From assembly GCF_040829825.1 (NCBI RefSeq), contig NZ_JBFOLH010000012.1: a stretch of 64,000 nucleotides of DNA; one strand, 5' to 3'. This DNA is from Leadbetterella sp040829825. Its GTDB lineage: Bacteria; Bacteroidota; Bacteroidia; Cytophagales; Spirosomataceae. Positions within the stretch are counted from its first letter, which is position 1; each line of letters starts with the position of its first letter. A program made the position numbers and the translations under genes. Positions 8,185 through 17,289 of this stretch are shown here, in pieces. The notes under the pieces are model-generated. The model worked only from the letters and a program-made list of their open reading frames with translations, was not told the origin of the DNA and searched no databases.

Positions 8185-10611
8185 ATGATACGTAACTATT
8201 TCAAAACCGCCTGGCGCACCCTCACCCGTAACCGGGCGTATTCCCTGATCACCATCCTGGGCCTGACCATAGGCCTCAGCGCCTTTATGCTGGTCAGCAC
8301 CGTGGTGATGGATGATCTGTCGTACGACAGGCAATGGAGCAGGGGCGAACGGATCTTCCGCCTGGTATCAGTGGATAAGATGGGAGCGGGACTGTACAAT
8401 AAGAATGAATCGTCTTATACGGGGATGCTGACCCATCTCAAAACAGAATTCCCGGAAGTAGAGACCGGCGCCCGGATCTCCTCTTCAGACCTGCGCCTTA
8501 AATTAAATGCAACCGATGAAAGCGGTATAAGCTCCTCCTTTATCCGGGCCGATTCCACCATCTGGGAAATGCTTGACCTGGAGATCCTGGCGGGTACGCC
8601 CGGAACCCTGGTTCAGGGTACCCGTAACCTCGTCATAACAGAAAGCTACCGCGATAAATATTTTCGGGGAGAAGACCCGGTAGGAAAAACCGTTTATGAT
8701 GTTCCCTCCTTTACCAGCGAAAGCACGCCCTACCTGATCACCGGCGTGATCCGCGACCTGCCCGCCAACAGCATTTTCAGGGCAGACATGCTGCTGGTGA
8801 CAAAACCTTCTGCGGAGACGCTTTCAGCGGGAGGCTTCAGGGGCTTCTCCAGGAATTATGTGCTCGTAAAGCCCGGTACCGATGTGGAGGCCCTGACCCG
8901 GAAAGTCAATAGCCGGGCAAAAGATTTTGACAGGGGGCGCTATGTGACAGAATACGAATTCCAGCCCCTGAAAGCAGTTTACCTGCATTCTGACTTTGCT
9001 GCAGGCCAATCGGTGAAAGGAGATATCAAAAATGTCTGGATCTTTACCGGCGTGGCCGTTCTGTTGCTGCTCATTGCCTGTGGAAACTTCGTTAACCTGA
9101 GTTCGGCCCGGGCAGTATACAGGCTGAAGGAAACAGGCGTAAGAAAAATACTCGGCGCAGATAAGAGCCGGATCATCCTGCAGTTTTTAACCGAATCCTT
9201 CCTGTTTTTTGCCATTGCCTCAGTCGGCGCACTGATCATTTATACGGTAGGACTGCCCCGCCTGGAGCACTTCGTGGAGCATCCGCTGACCCTTACGCTT
9301 TTTTCGGGTTTCAGACGGGTAGCCGCAGCGCTTCTGTTCATTGTTTTGCTGAGCATGCTGACCGGCATTTACCCGGCCCTCATTATTTCCGGGTTTAAAA
9401 CCTCCAATGCCCTGAAAGGCAATACCGGCAGAGCCGGAAACCAGAACCGGGTGAGAAGAACACTGGTAGTAGGTCAGTTTGCCGTATCCATAGTGGTTTT
9501 GATCAGCCTGATGGTGGTGCAGATGCAGGTGAGGTACCTGAACAACAAAGACCTGGGTTTTGATAAGGAGAACCTGCTGAGCATAGATTTCACGGCCTGG
9601 GAGGGGAAAGGAGAAGCCTTTAAAAATGAGCTTCTCCGGCAAACCGGTATTGAGAGTGTAAGCATCGCGAACTGGATCCCATCCCGCGGCGCGGGCTCCA
9701 TGAGCCGGAAAATACAGGATCCGCAAAACCCGGATAAGACCATTCAGGTCAATTATATCAACGGAGATACCGACCTCGGGAAAACCCTGGGACTGAAGCT
9801 GGAGCGGGGACGTTTCCTGGGGAATACGCTGAGCTACGATAAATTAAATACAGACCAGGTGATGGAGATGGACTCGGCCCAATCCATGAATGCTTACCTG
9901 AACCAGTCCACGCTGGTTACGGCTTTCGGTGCTAAAGCCATAGGGATCAGTGACCTGGAGGTGCCGGACCGCCGGGTACCTACGCGCCCCGTGGGAATTG
10001 TCAAAGATTTTCACAATGAGTCGCTTAAAAACCCTTTACAACCCACCTTCATTGCCGCTGAAAGCTCATCCGATTACGGAGGCATGCTGATCCGGGTAGA
10101 GCCCGGCCATACGCAGCAGGCCGCTGAAGCGGTACAAACCCTCCTGAAGCAGTTTTACCCCGGCAAATACCTGGAGATGAACTGGGTAGATGACCTGCTG
10201 GCTAAGCAATACCGCACTGAAAGCCGGCTATTGAGCCTGTTCAGCTTTTTCAGCGGACTGAGCATGTTCCTGGCGGCGCTCGGAATCTTCGGGCTGGTTA
10301 CCCAGGCCCTGGCCCAGCGGGTGAAGGAGATCGGCATCCGGAAAGTGCTGGGTGCCCCTGTGCACGCCATTGTCAGGCTGTTTTCGGTAGATTTCCTTAA
10401 GCTGGTCGTGATGGCCACTGTACTGGCTTCTCCCGTAGCCTGGTGGCTGATGAACCGCTGGCTGGCTGATTTTGCCTACCGCATCACCATCCCCTGGGGT
10501 GTTTTTGCCCTGGCCGGTGGCATAGCGGTCACCGTAGCCCTGCTGACCATTAGTTTTCAGACCATTAAATCAGCCCTGGCTAACCCGGTAAAAGCATTGA
10601 GAACAGAATAG
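8185..10611 (+). CDS. ABC transporter permease, MacB/FtsX type (divergent copy)
   Basis: At 808 residues this is one of the longer and more divergent paralogues. The conserved membrane motif seen elsewhere as CINFMNLSTARS is CGNFVNLSSARA here. The first loop is KETGVRKILGADKS, and the ending is NPVKALRTE instead of NPVKSLRTE. The second half keeps KEIGIRKVLGAP and the three C-terminal helices. The second periplasmic domain carries an insertion-like segment around residues 545-575 (NTLSYDKLNTDQVMEMDSAQ) that accounts for the extra length. This suggests specialisation of the periplasmic surface while the membrane core is kept. Confidence 0.9.
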   Translation: MIRNYFKTAWRTLTRNRAYSLITILGLTIGLSAFMLVSTVVMDDLSYDRQWSRGERIFRLVSVDKMGAGLYNKNESSYTGMLTHLKTEFPEVETGARISSSDLRLKLNATDESGISSSFIRADSTIWEMLDLEILAGTPGTLVQGTRNLVITESYRDKYFRGEDPVGKTVYDVPSFTSESTPYLITGVIRDLPANSIFRADMLLVTKPSAETLSAGGFRGFSRNYVLVKPGTDVEALTRKVNSRAKDFDRGRYVTEYEFQPLKAVYLHSDFAAGQSVKGDIKNVWIFTGVAVLLLLIACGNFVNLSSARAVYRLKETGVRKILGADKSRIILQFLTESFLFFAIASVGALIIYTVGLPRLEHFVEHPLTLTLFSGFRRVAAALLFIVLLSMLTGIYPALIISGFKTSNALKGNTGRAGNQNRVRRTLVVGQFAVSIVVLISLMVVQMQVRYLNNKDLGFDKENLLSIDFTAWEGKGEAFKNELLRQTGIESVSIANWIPSRGAGSMSRKIQDPQNPDKTIQVNYINGDTDLGKTLGLKLERGRFLGNTLSYDKLNTDQVMEMDSAQSMNAYLNQSTLVTAFGAKAIGISDLEVPDRRVPTRPVGIVKDFHNESLKNPLQPTFIAAESSSDYGGMLIRVEPGHTQQAAEAVQTLLKQFYPGKYLEMNWVDDLLAKQYRTESRLLSLFSFFSGLSMFLAALGIFGLVTQALAQRVKEIGIRKVLGAPVHAIVRLFSVDFLKLVVMATVLASPVAWWLMNRWLADFAYRITIPWGVFALAGGIAVTVALLTISFQTIKSALANPVKALRTE

Positions 10612-10634
10612 CTGAAGGCTGATAGCTAAAAAAC
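10612..10634. repeat. Short AGCTNNN heptamer run
   Basis: Directly after the stop codon the spacer reads AGCTGAA, GGCTGAT, AGCTAAA: three consecutive 7-nt words with an [AG]GCT core. The same family is seen at 3379, 50473 and 51433. Confidence 0.45.
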
Positions 10635-10640
10635 AAAAAT

Positions 10641-13019
10641 ATGATACGTAACTATTTCAAAACCGCCTGGCGCAATCTCTTCCGAAACAAGGGCTTTGCG
10701 CTGATCAATATCCTGGGGCTGGCCGTAGGGCTGACCTGCTGCCTGCTGCTGACGCTCTACCTGCAGCACGAGCTGAGCTACGATCGCTTCCACAGCAAGG
10801 GAGACCGCCTGGTGCGGGTGATCATGGAATACAAGATAGGTACTTCGGGAAATAAAGGAAACTTTACCAGTACCAAGGTGTTTCCCGAATTCAGGAGACA
10901 ATTCCCGGAGGTGGTCAGCGGTACCCGCCTGAGCAGCAACAACCGCATTGTAAAGTACGGCGATAAAACGTGGATGGAAGATAACGTGCTTCACGCCGAC
11001 TCTGCGTTTTTCGAACTGTTTGATTTCAAATTGCTGAGCGGGAAAGCCTCTGATGTGCTGAAAGCGCCTAACCAGGTGGTGATCTCCCGCTCACTGGCTG
11101 AAAAATATTTCGGGAAGGAAGATCCCGTAGGCAAAACCCTCCTGCTGAACAGCAGCCAGCAACCTTACCGGGTCACCGGGGTGTCGGAAGACTGCCCGTC
11201 CAATTCCCAGATCCGGTACAGCATGGTGGCTTCCATCTCCAGCTTCGGGCCTTTGCAGGAAGAAACCTATTCCAATGCCAACTACGTTACCTACCTCCTG
11301 ATGGACCGGGCAGAATCACTGAATACCCTGCAGGACAAAGTAAACCGGTTCATGAAAAAAGAAACGGGTGACAGCGAGTTTAAAGTGAATTTCGACCTCG
11401 AACCTTTCACCCGCATTCACCTGTATTCTCCCTATGACGCTTTTACGCCCAATATCAATATCAGCTATATCTATATCATTGCAGGTGTGGCCGTGCTCAT
11501 CCTGGTGATTGCCTGTTTTACCTACGTCAATCTTTCTACCGCACGAAGTACCGAGCGGGCGAGAGAAGTGGGTATCCGGAAGGTGGCCGGAGCCTGGCGT
11601 TCACAGCTCTTCTGGCAGTTTATCAGCGAGTCGGCAGTGCTGACCTTCCTGGCACTGATGATCAGCTTTTTGCTGGCCCTGGTGCTCCTGCCTTCTTTTA
11701 ACACCCTGGCCGGCACTACGCTTTCGTATACCAGCCTGGGGCACCCACTGGTTTGGGGGGCGGCGTTGCTGGCGGCGATTACAGTAGCCCTCCTGGCCGG
11801 CAGCTACCCGGCGCTGATTCTTTCATCGTTTCAACCGGTCAGAGTGCTGAAAGGGGCGTTTAAGAATACGGGCTCCGGCAATGCCCTGCGCAAAGGACTG
11901 ACCGTATTCCAGTTTGTCATCTCGGTTTTCCTGATTATTTCTACCTTTATTATCAGTTCGCAGCTCCGGTATATCCAGCAGAAAAAGCTGGGTTATGAGC
12001 GGGAAAACAGGGTGCTGCTGGGTATGGATCAGAACCTGAATGACAAGAGAGAGCTGGTAAAATCAGAGCTTAATTCCCTGGCAGCTGTAAGCGGGGTATC
12101 GCTGGCGTACGAAACCCCGGTAACCATCCGTGGCGGCTATAATATGAGCGGCAGTGACCTGAGCCAGACCATGGCCGTAACCGCTAACCCGGTAGATGAA
12201 GACTACCTTAAAGTGACGGGCCTCGAATTAATAGCCGGTTCCGACCTGAGTGCTCAGGATATCCGGGACGTCAGTAGCGAAGATTACACCGAGAACTACT
12301 TCCATTTTATCCTGAACGAGTCGGCGGCACGCGCGCTGGGCTGGAGCCCGGAAGAAGCCATCGGGAAGAAAATGTACCTCGATGAGTACAGGCCCGGAGA
12401 AGTGAAAGGAGTGGTAAAAGATTTCCATTTCGAGTCGCTGCACACCTCCATCCGTCCCCTGGTGCTCTTCCCGAGCCCCTGGGCCAATACGGCAATTGTG
12501 AGAATAGACGGCAATAACGTCCGGGAAACCCTGGCGGCCATTGAAGCGAAATGGAAACAGCTGGCGCCTTACCGGCCGTTTGTTTTCCGGTTTATGGATG
12601 AAGACTACCAGCAGATGTACAATGCCGAAATGCGCACCGGTCGCGTATTCAACATCTTTGCCTCCCTGGCTGTGCTGCTGGCCTGCCTGGGGCTCTTCGG
12701 GCTGTCGGCTTACGCCGTACGTCAGCGCGTAAAAGAGGTAGGTGTACGTAAAGTATTGGGCGCCTCCGGGCTGCAGATCGTTACCCTGCTTTCCTCCGGC
12801 TTTGTGAAGCTGGTGCTCATTGCGTTTGTCATTGCCAGTCCGCTGGCCTGGCTGGCCATGAACAAATGGCTGGAGCAGTTCTCGTACCGGGTAGAAACCG
12901 GTTGGTGGATCTTTGCGGCAGCCGGCGCAGTAGCACTGTTCCTGGCCCTGGTAACGGTCAGCTTGCAGGCCATCAGAGCGGCGGCAGCTAATCCGGTGAA
13001 ATCATTAAGGACGGAATAA
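10641..13019 (+). CDS. ABC transporter permease, MacB/FtsX type
   Basis: A 792-residue permease with the standard two-half layout. The N-terminus is MIRNYFKTAWRNLFRNKG, the first loop REVGIRKVAGAWRSQ, the second KEVGVRKVLGASGLQ, and the ending NPVKSLRTE. The periplasmic domains carry VVISRSLAEKYFGKEDPVGK and, in the second half, NESAARALGWSPEEAIGK. It is the last intact gene before the pseudogene and is followed by a 68-base spacer. Base composition is GC-richer, like the copies at 1000, 5787 and 8185. The role is inferred from the family only. Confidence 0.92.
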   Translation: MIRNYFKTAWRNLFRNKGFALINILGLAVGLTCCLLLTLYLQHELSYDRFHSKGDRLVRVIMEYKIGTSGNKGNFTSTKVFPEFRRQFPEVVSGTRLSSNNRIVKYGDKTWMEDNVLHADSAFFELFDFKLLSGKASDVLKAPNQVVISRSLAEKYFGKEDPVGKTLLLNSSQQPYRVTGVSEDCPSNSQIRYSMVASISSFGPLQEETYSNANYVTYLLMDRAESLNTLQDKVNRFMKKETGDSEFKVNFDLEPFTRIHLYSPYDAFTPNINISYIYIIAGVAVLILVIACFTYVNLSTARSTERAREVGIRKVAGAWRSQLFWQFISESAVLTFLALMISFLLALVLLPSFNTLAGTTLSYTSLGHPLVWGAALLAAITVALLAGSYPALILSSFQPVRVLKGAFKNTGSGNALRKGLTVFQFVISVFLIISTFIISSQLRYIQQKKLGYERENRVLLGMDQNLNDKRELVKSELNSLAAVSGVSLAYETPVTIRGGYNMSGSDLSQTMAVTANPVDEDYLKVTGLELIAGSDLSAQDIRDVSSEDYTENYFHFILNESAARALGWSPEEAIGKKMYLDEYRPGEVKGVVKDFHFESLHTSIRPLVLFPSPWANTAIVRIDGNNVRETLAAIEAKWKQLAPYRPFVFRFMDEDYQQMYNAEMRTGRVFNIFASLAVLLACLGLFGLSAYAVRQRVKEVGVRKVLGASGLQIVTLLSSGFVKLVLIAFVIASPLAWLAMNKWLEQFSYRVETGWWIFAAAGAVALFLALVTVSLQAIRAAAANPVKSLRTE

Positions 13020-13087
13020 TAATTGATGGAATGGGATTATTAAAGTCAGCAGGAATACCCATCTTATCCTGTTAAATAGATATAACG

Positions 13088-13769
13088 ATGGTTAAAAATT
13101 ATTTAAAAATCGCCTGGCGAAGTCTTACTGCAAACAAATTATCTTCTATGATCAATATAGGAGGGCTGGCTGTGGGTATGGCTGCCAGCTTCCTGCTGAT
13201 GCTCTATGTGTACAATGAGTTTAGTTACGATAAGTTTAATAAGAACAGTGATCGTTAGAATTGAATATGCTGCTGAAAGTTTAGGTTTACTGCAATCTGT
13301 TTATGCAAAATACAGCCCGGATTATCCTTTCGAATATACGTTTACGGATGAAAGTTTTCGAAAAAAATTAGTAGATGAAAAGGTATTGGGTATCATTTCA
13401 GCAAGCTTTACCGTCCTGACCATTTTTATTTCCTGCCTGGGGCTATTCGGGCTGGCAGCCTTTTCGGCAGTGCAGCGTACAAAAGAAATAGGCATCCGTA
13501 AAATACTGGGTGCATCAGTTGGCAGAATCATATACCTATTATCAATCGACTTTTTGAAGCTGGTCATTATCGCTTTCCTGGTGGCTTTTCCTGTTTCCTG
13601 GTGGCTGATGAATGATTGGCTTGAGCATTTCTTTTATAAAGTAAGTATAGAATGGTGGATATTTCCGGCGGCAGGTCTGAGTGCTATCCTTATTGCTTTA
13701 ATAACCATCAGCACACAGGCAATAAAAGCAGCAATAGCCAACCCGGTGAAAAGTTTGAGAACAGAATAA
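13088..13769 (+). pseudogene. ABC permease remnant with large internal deletion
   Basis: The first 56 codons from ATG 13088 (MVKNYLKIAWRSLTANK to NSDR) encode a normal array N-terminus with the first helix. The frame then stops at TAG 13256-13258. From GTG 13248, in a different frame, about 173 codons encode a normal C-terminus: the end of the second periplasmic domain (FEYTFTDESF), the loop KEIGIRKILGAS, three helices and NPVKSLRTE. About 560 residues of the usual 790 are missing between the two parts. The junction lies at GTGATCGT, where codons for SDR of the first part and VIVR of the second overlap. This suggests deletion between short identical strings. The remnant is AT-rich. The downstream piece might still be translated from ATG 13206, but a working transporter is unlikely. 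Confidence 0.88.
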
Positions 13770-13873
13770 ATGTAAAGTTGCAAAGTTGTTGTTTCGTGAA
13801 GTCGTAAAGTCATTTTTCCGGAAAGCGGGTACAGCCCGTCAGAAAAACAAAAAAACAAAAAAACAAAAAAACT
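13770..13873. repeat. Intergenic GTAAAG/TTTTTCG element, copy 2
   Basis: The spacer contains GTAAAGTTGCAAAGTTGTTG, then CGTGAAGTCGTAAAGTC, a CGGG-TACAG-CCCG hairpin, and GTCAGAAAAACAAAAAAAC. The words and their order match the spacers at 861-999 and 16322-16422. Confidence 0.5.
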
Positions 13874-16321
13874 ATGATCAAGCTATTTTTAACAACCCTC
13901 GCGCGGCAGCTCTGGCGGAACCGCCTTTACACCTTCCTGAACATCCTGGGTCTCAGTGTATGCATCAGCGTGGCCTGGGTCATTTTCCGGATGGTAGATT
14001 ATGAATACAGCTACGACCGGGAAATACCCGGGGCGGATAAAATTTACCAGCTGATTTCTAAAGACCAAAGCACAGACGGTGAAGTCAACGGTTTTGCTGG
14101 TGTCTCAAAGCCCGTGTATAAAGTGTTGAAAGACCAGATTCCCGGCGCAACGTTTACCATACCTGCTTTCTATAAATATTATCATCACGCTACCGTACCG
14201 GGCAAAGACCAGATCAGGCGTGTAAAAGACGGAGAAGAAACAGACCTGGAGGTGGTTTCTACCACGGCCGACTATTTCCGGCTTTTTTCCTACAGGTTCC
14301 TGGCCGGTGATGAGCGGAATCCCCTGGATGCTCCCGATAAGCTGGTACTGACGGATGTGCGTGCCCGCGCTTATTTCCCCGGAATGAGCCCCGGAGAGGT
14401 GATCGGTAAAACCGTAACCTATGATGACTCACTGGTACGGAGGGTCTCGGCTGTGGTAGCCGCCTTTGATTTTCCGAATAGCTTTGAATCCAATCATGAA
14501 TTTATCGGCCTCCTGAAAGAAGATCTGGCAGATGATTTCTGGAGCGGGAAGTCGTCTAATGACCTGCTATTTATCCGGCCGGCTGAAGGCGCGCAGGTAT
14601 CGAAGATAATGGCGCGGCTCAACGAGTTCAATACTGAACGGAATAAGGAAGCTTTTGAAAAATACAAATACCGTAGCTGGTATGATGTCATTCCGGTGTC
14701 AGAAAAGCATTTTGAACCCGGGCTGAGTGCCCAGACAAGGACTGCTGATAAAAAAGTGCTGAACGGGCTGATGATCACGGTGGCTTTCCTGCTGGTGCTG
14801 GCCTGCATCAACTACATCAACCTCAGCACGGCACAGCTCCCTCAGCGGGCCAAAGAAATAGGGATACGGAAAACCCTGGGCAGCTCCAAAGGTGGGTTGA
14901 TCGTACGGTTTATTGTGGAAACGATGGTGGTGACTTCCCTGGCGGCCGTGATTTCCTTCGGTTTTACGTCTGTAGGGGTTCAGCTGTTCCGCGACTTCCT
15001 TCCCGAAGGACTTCAGAATTATATGAACTACGGCAGCATGATCGTTTTTATGGCCAGCCTGATACTGGGCGTCTCCGTGATCTCCGGGCTTTACCCGGCC
15101 TGGCTTTCGGCCCGGGTGAATACGGTAAATGTGCTTAAAGGGGTTACGGAAAAAACAGCAGGAAGAAATGGATTCTCGTTACGCAAAGGCCTGATTGTAT
15201 TCCAGTTTTTTATAGCCCAGGTGTTTATCATAGGCAGCATAATTATCCACCGGCAGATACAGTTTTCACTCGATAAAAACCCCGGCTTTAATAAAGAAAG
15301 GGTGATCACGGTAGAGGTGCCCGACCATGTGGCCAATGACCGTGCCCTGAGAGACAAGATTAGAGTGCTCAAAAATGAGCTGGTAAGAAGCGCCTCTGTG
15401 GCGGGAGTTGCTATCGGTAGCCGGCCGATGGACAATAGCATGTGGGGCAATGTGCTGGTCCATTACAGGGATACCACGGAGTTCCAGTCTATGGTGCACA
15501 TGAAATTCGGGGACACCGATTACCTGGGGCTGTACGGATTTAAATTGCTGGCCGGCAGGAATTTCATGCCTTCTGACACCATGAGCGAGATTATAGTCAA
15601 CGAAAAGGCGCTGGAGGCTTACGGCCTGGGCACGCCGCAGGAAGCCCTGGGCAAAATGCTGGTGACTCCGTCGAATAAAGCCCGGGCATACTCCATTGTG
15701 GGCGTGGTCTCTGATTTTCAGCAGTTCGGGGTGAAATCAGAAATCAGCCCCTCTGTAATCGCCACGAAGAAAAGACCGGCTTCCATACTGAACATCAAGC
15801 TCCCTGAGCAGACAAAACAATGGCCGGCGGCTCTCAATACGATAGAAAATGAATGGAAAAAGGTGTATGGGGCCGTACCGTTCAAATACACTTTTTACGA
15901 CGATACGATAAAGAAATTCTACGAAAGCGAGCAGCGCACCCGGAAGCTCGTTTCCGCGGCAACAGCCATTGCCATCCTGATCAGTTGCCTCGGCTTGTTC
16001 GGGCTAGCCACGCTCACGGCGTTTAGCCGTACCAAAGAGATCGGCGTACGGAAAGTGCTGGGCGCCTCCGTGTTTAATATCACCCGGCTTCTTTCCCTGG
16101 AATTTCTTTCGTTGGTGCTGATTTCGGTGCTTATCGCGTCGCCCGTTGCCTGGTGGATGATGAACAAGTGGCTGCAGGATTTTGTATTCCGGATCGAAAT
16201 TCAGTGGTGGATATTTGTGCTGGCCGCCATGGCAGCGGCGGTCATCGCCCTGCTAACCGTGAGCTACCAGGCCATCCGGGCAGCCGTAGCTAACCCGGTG
16301 AAAAGCTTAAGAACAGAATAA
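13874..16321 (+). CDS. ABC transporter permease, MacB/FtsX type (divergent copy)
   Basis: At 815 residues this is the longest and one of the most divergent array members. It begins MIKLFLTTLARQLWRNRL in place of MIRNYFKIAWRNL. The first helix (FLNILGLSVCISVAWVIFRM) and the two FtsX halves are intact, with loops KEIGIRKTLGSSKG and KEIGVRKVLGASVFN, and the usual ending NPVKSLRTE. It is the permease closest to the ATPase, which starts 101 bases downstream. It is therefore the best guess for that ATPase's main partner, although the single ATPase could serve the whole array. Confidence 0.91.
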   Translation: MIKLFLTTLARQLWRNRLYTFLNILGLSVCISVAWVIFRMVDYEYSYDREIPGADKIYQLISKDQSTDGEVNGFAGVSKPVYKVLKDQIPGATFTIPAFYKYYHHATVPGKDQIRRVKDGEETDLEVVSTTADYFRLFSYRFLAGDERNPLDAPDKLVLTDVRARAYFPGMSPGEVIGKTVTYDDSLVRRVSAVVAAFDFPNSFESNHEFIGLLKEDLADDFWSGKSSNDLLFIRPAEGAQVSKIMARLNEFNTERNKEAFEKYKYRSWYDVIPVSEKHFEPGLSAQTRTADKKVLNGLMITVAFLLVLACINYINLSTAQLPQRAKEIGIRKTLGSSKGGLIVRFIVETMVVTSLAAVISFGFTSVGVQLFRDFLPEGLQNYMNYGSMIVFMASLILGVSVISGLYPAWLSARVNTVNVLKGVTEKTAGRNGFSLRKGLIVFQFFIAQVFIIGSIIIHRQIQFSLDKNPGFNKERVITVEVPDHVANDRALRDKIRVLKNELVRSASVAGVAIGSRPMDNSMWGNVLVHYRDTTEFQSMVHMKFGDTDYLGLYGFKLLAGRNFMPSDTMSEIIVNEKALEAYGLGTPQEALGKMLVTPSNKARAYSIVGVVSDFQQFGVKSEISPSVIATKKRPASILNIKLPEQTKQWPAALNTIENEWKKVYGAVPFKYTFYDDTIKKFYESEQRTRKLVSAATAIAILISCLGLFGLATLTAFSRTKEIGVRKVLGASVFNITRLLSLEFLSLVLISVLIASPVAWWMMNKWLQDFVFRIEIQWWIFVLAAMAAAVIALLTVSYQAIRAAVANPVKSLRTE

Positions 16322-16422
16322 ATGTAAAGTCGTGTTTTTGTAAAGCCGTTTCTCCTCAGGGCAGAATATAGCTCATCAGAAAAACGAAAAAACAACTTTA
16401 CGAAAAAACAAAAACCAAAAAT
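16322..16422. repeat. Intergenic GTAAAG/TTTTTCG element, copy 3
   Basis: The spacer contains GTAAAGTCGTGTTTTTGTAA, then CATCAGAAAAACGAAAAAAC and CTTTACGAAAAAAC. The left and right parts are approximate inverted copies. This is the third example in this array of the element described at 861-999. Confidence 0.5.
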
Positions 16423-17085
16423 ATGCTAGAACTAAAAGGAATTTTTAAATGGGTGAACACCGGCGGAAACCGGGTATTTCTGCTGAAAGACGTGGACCTG
16501 AACGTAAAAGAAGGCGAGTTTATCTCCATCATGGGGCCTTCAGGCTCGGGCAAATCCACCCTGCTGAACGTGGTTGGTATGCTCGACGATTTCAACGAAG
16601 GCGAGTACACTTTCCTGCAGGAGCCGGTGCACACCCTGAAAGAGAAGCAACGATCGGCCCTCTACAGGCAATACATCGGGTTTGTGTTCCAGGCCTACCA
16701 CCTCATTGATGAGCTCACCGTGTATGAGAACATCGAAACCCCGCTGCTCTACCAGGACACAAAGACAAGCGAGCGCAAAGCCCTCGTTGCCGATATGCTC
16801 GACCGCTTCAATATTGTAGGTAAAAAAGACCTCTTTCCGGCACAGCTGTCGGGCGGACAGCAGCAGCTGGTGGGCATAGCCCGGGCCCTCATCGCCAAGC
16901 CCCGCCTGCTGCTGGCCGATGAGCCTACCGGCAACCTGAACAGCAAACAAGGCGAAGAAATCATGGAACTCTTCTCCCAGCTAAACAAAGAAGGCATGAC
17001 CATCATCCAGGTCACCCACAGTGAAAAAAACGCGGCCTACGGCTCCAGGATAGTTAATTTACTGGATGGAAGAGTAGAAATTTAA
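16423..17085 (+). CDS. ABC transporter ATP-binding protein (MacB/LolD type)
   Basis: This 220-residue ATPase would energise the neighbouring permeases from the cytoplasmic side. Walker A is GPSGSGKST near residues 39-47. The Q-loop lies in VFQAYHLIDELTVYEN. The signature is LSGGQQQ near 144-150, Walker B is LLLADEPTGNL near 165-175, and the H-loop histidine is in VTHSEKNAA. The length is typical of stand-alone LolD/MacB-type ATPases. The residue after the signature is Leu where the family nearly always has Arg (LSGGQQQRVAIARA against LSGGQQQLVGIARA here). It is the only ATPase for seven or eight permease genes in the window. Confidence 0.93.
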   Translation: MLELKGIFKWVNTGGNRVFLLKDVDLNVKEGEFISIMGPSGSGKSTLLNVVGMLDDFNEGEYTFLQEPVHTLKEKQRSALYRQYIGFVFQAYHLIDELTVYENIETPLLYQDTKTSERKALVADMLDRFNIVGKKDLFPAQLSGGQQQLVGIARALIAKPRLLLADEPTGNLNSKQGEEIMELFSQLNKEGMTIIQVTHSEKNAAYGSRIVNLLDGRVEI

Positions 17086-17222
17086 ATAAATATAAAATTA
17101 GTATAATAAAAATTATATTAAATTATTAATTAAATAAATATATAAATATCTATTTAAAGTAACCGAAACTTCCGGCTCACCCCCTCTGCTCCGCGTAACA
17201 GCGGACAGCTCACCCGGTACCC

Positions 17223-17271
17223 GAACTAAGCACTCAGAACTAAGTACTCGGAACTAAGCGCTCGGAACTTA
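17223..17271. repeat. 14-nt tandem repeat (GAACTAAGNNCTCN)
   Basis: Three units of 14 nt run head to tail: GAACTAAGCACTCA, GAACTAAGTACTCG and GAACTAAGCGCTCG, then a partial GAACTTA. The period is twice seven, and the words resemble the heptamer array at 28184. The preceding 17086-17160 is nearly pure A and T and shows no gene. Confidence 0.6.
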
Positions 17272-17289
17272 TATGAACTTATATCGATT

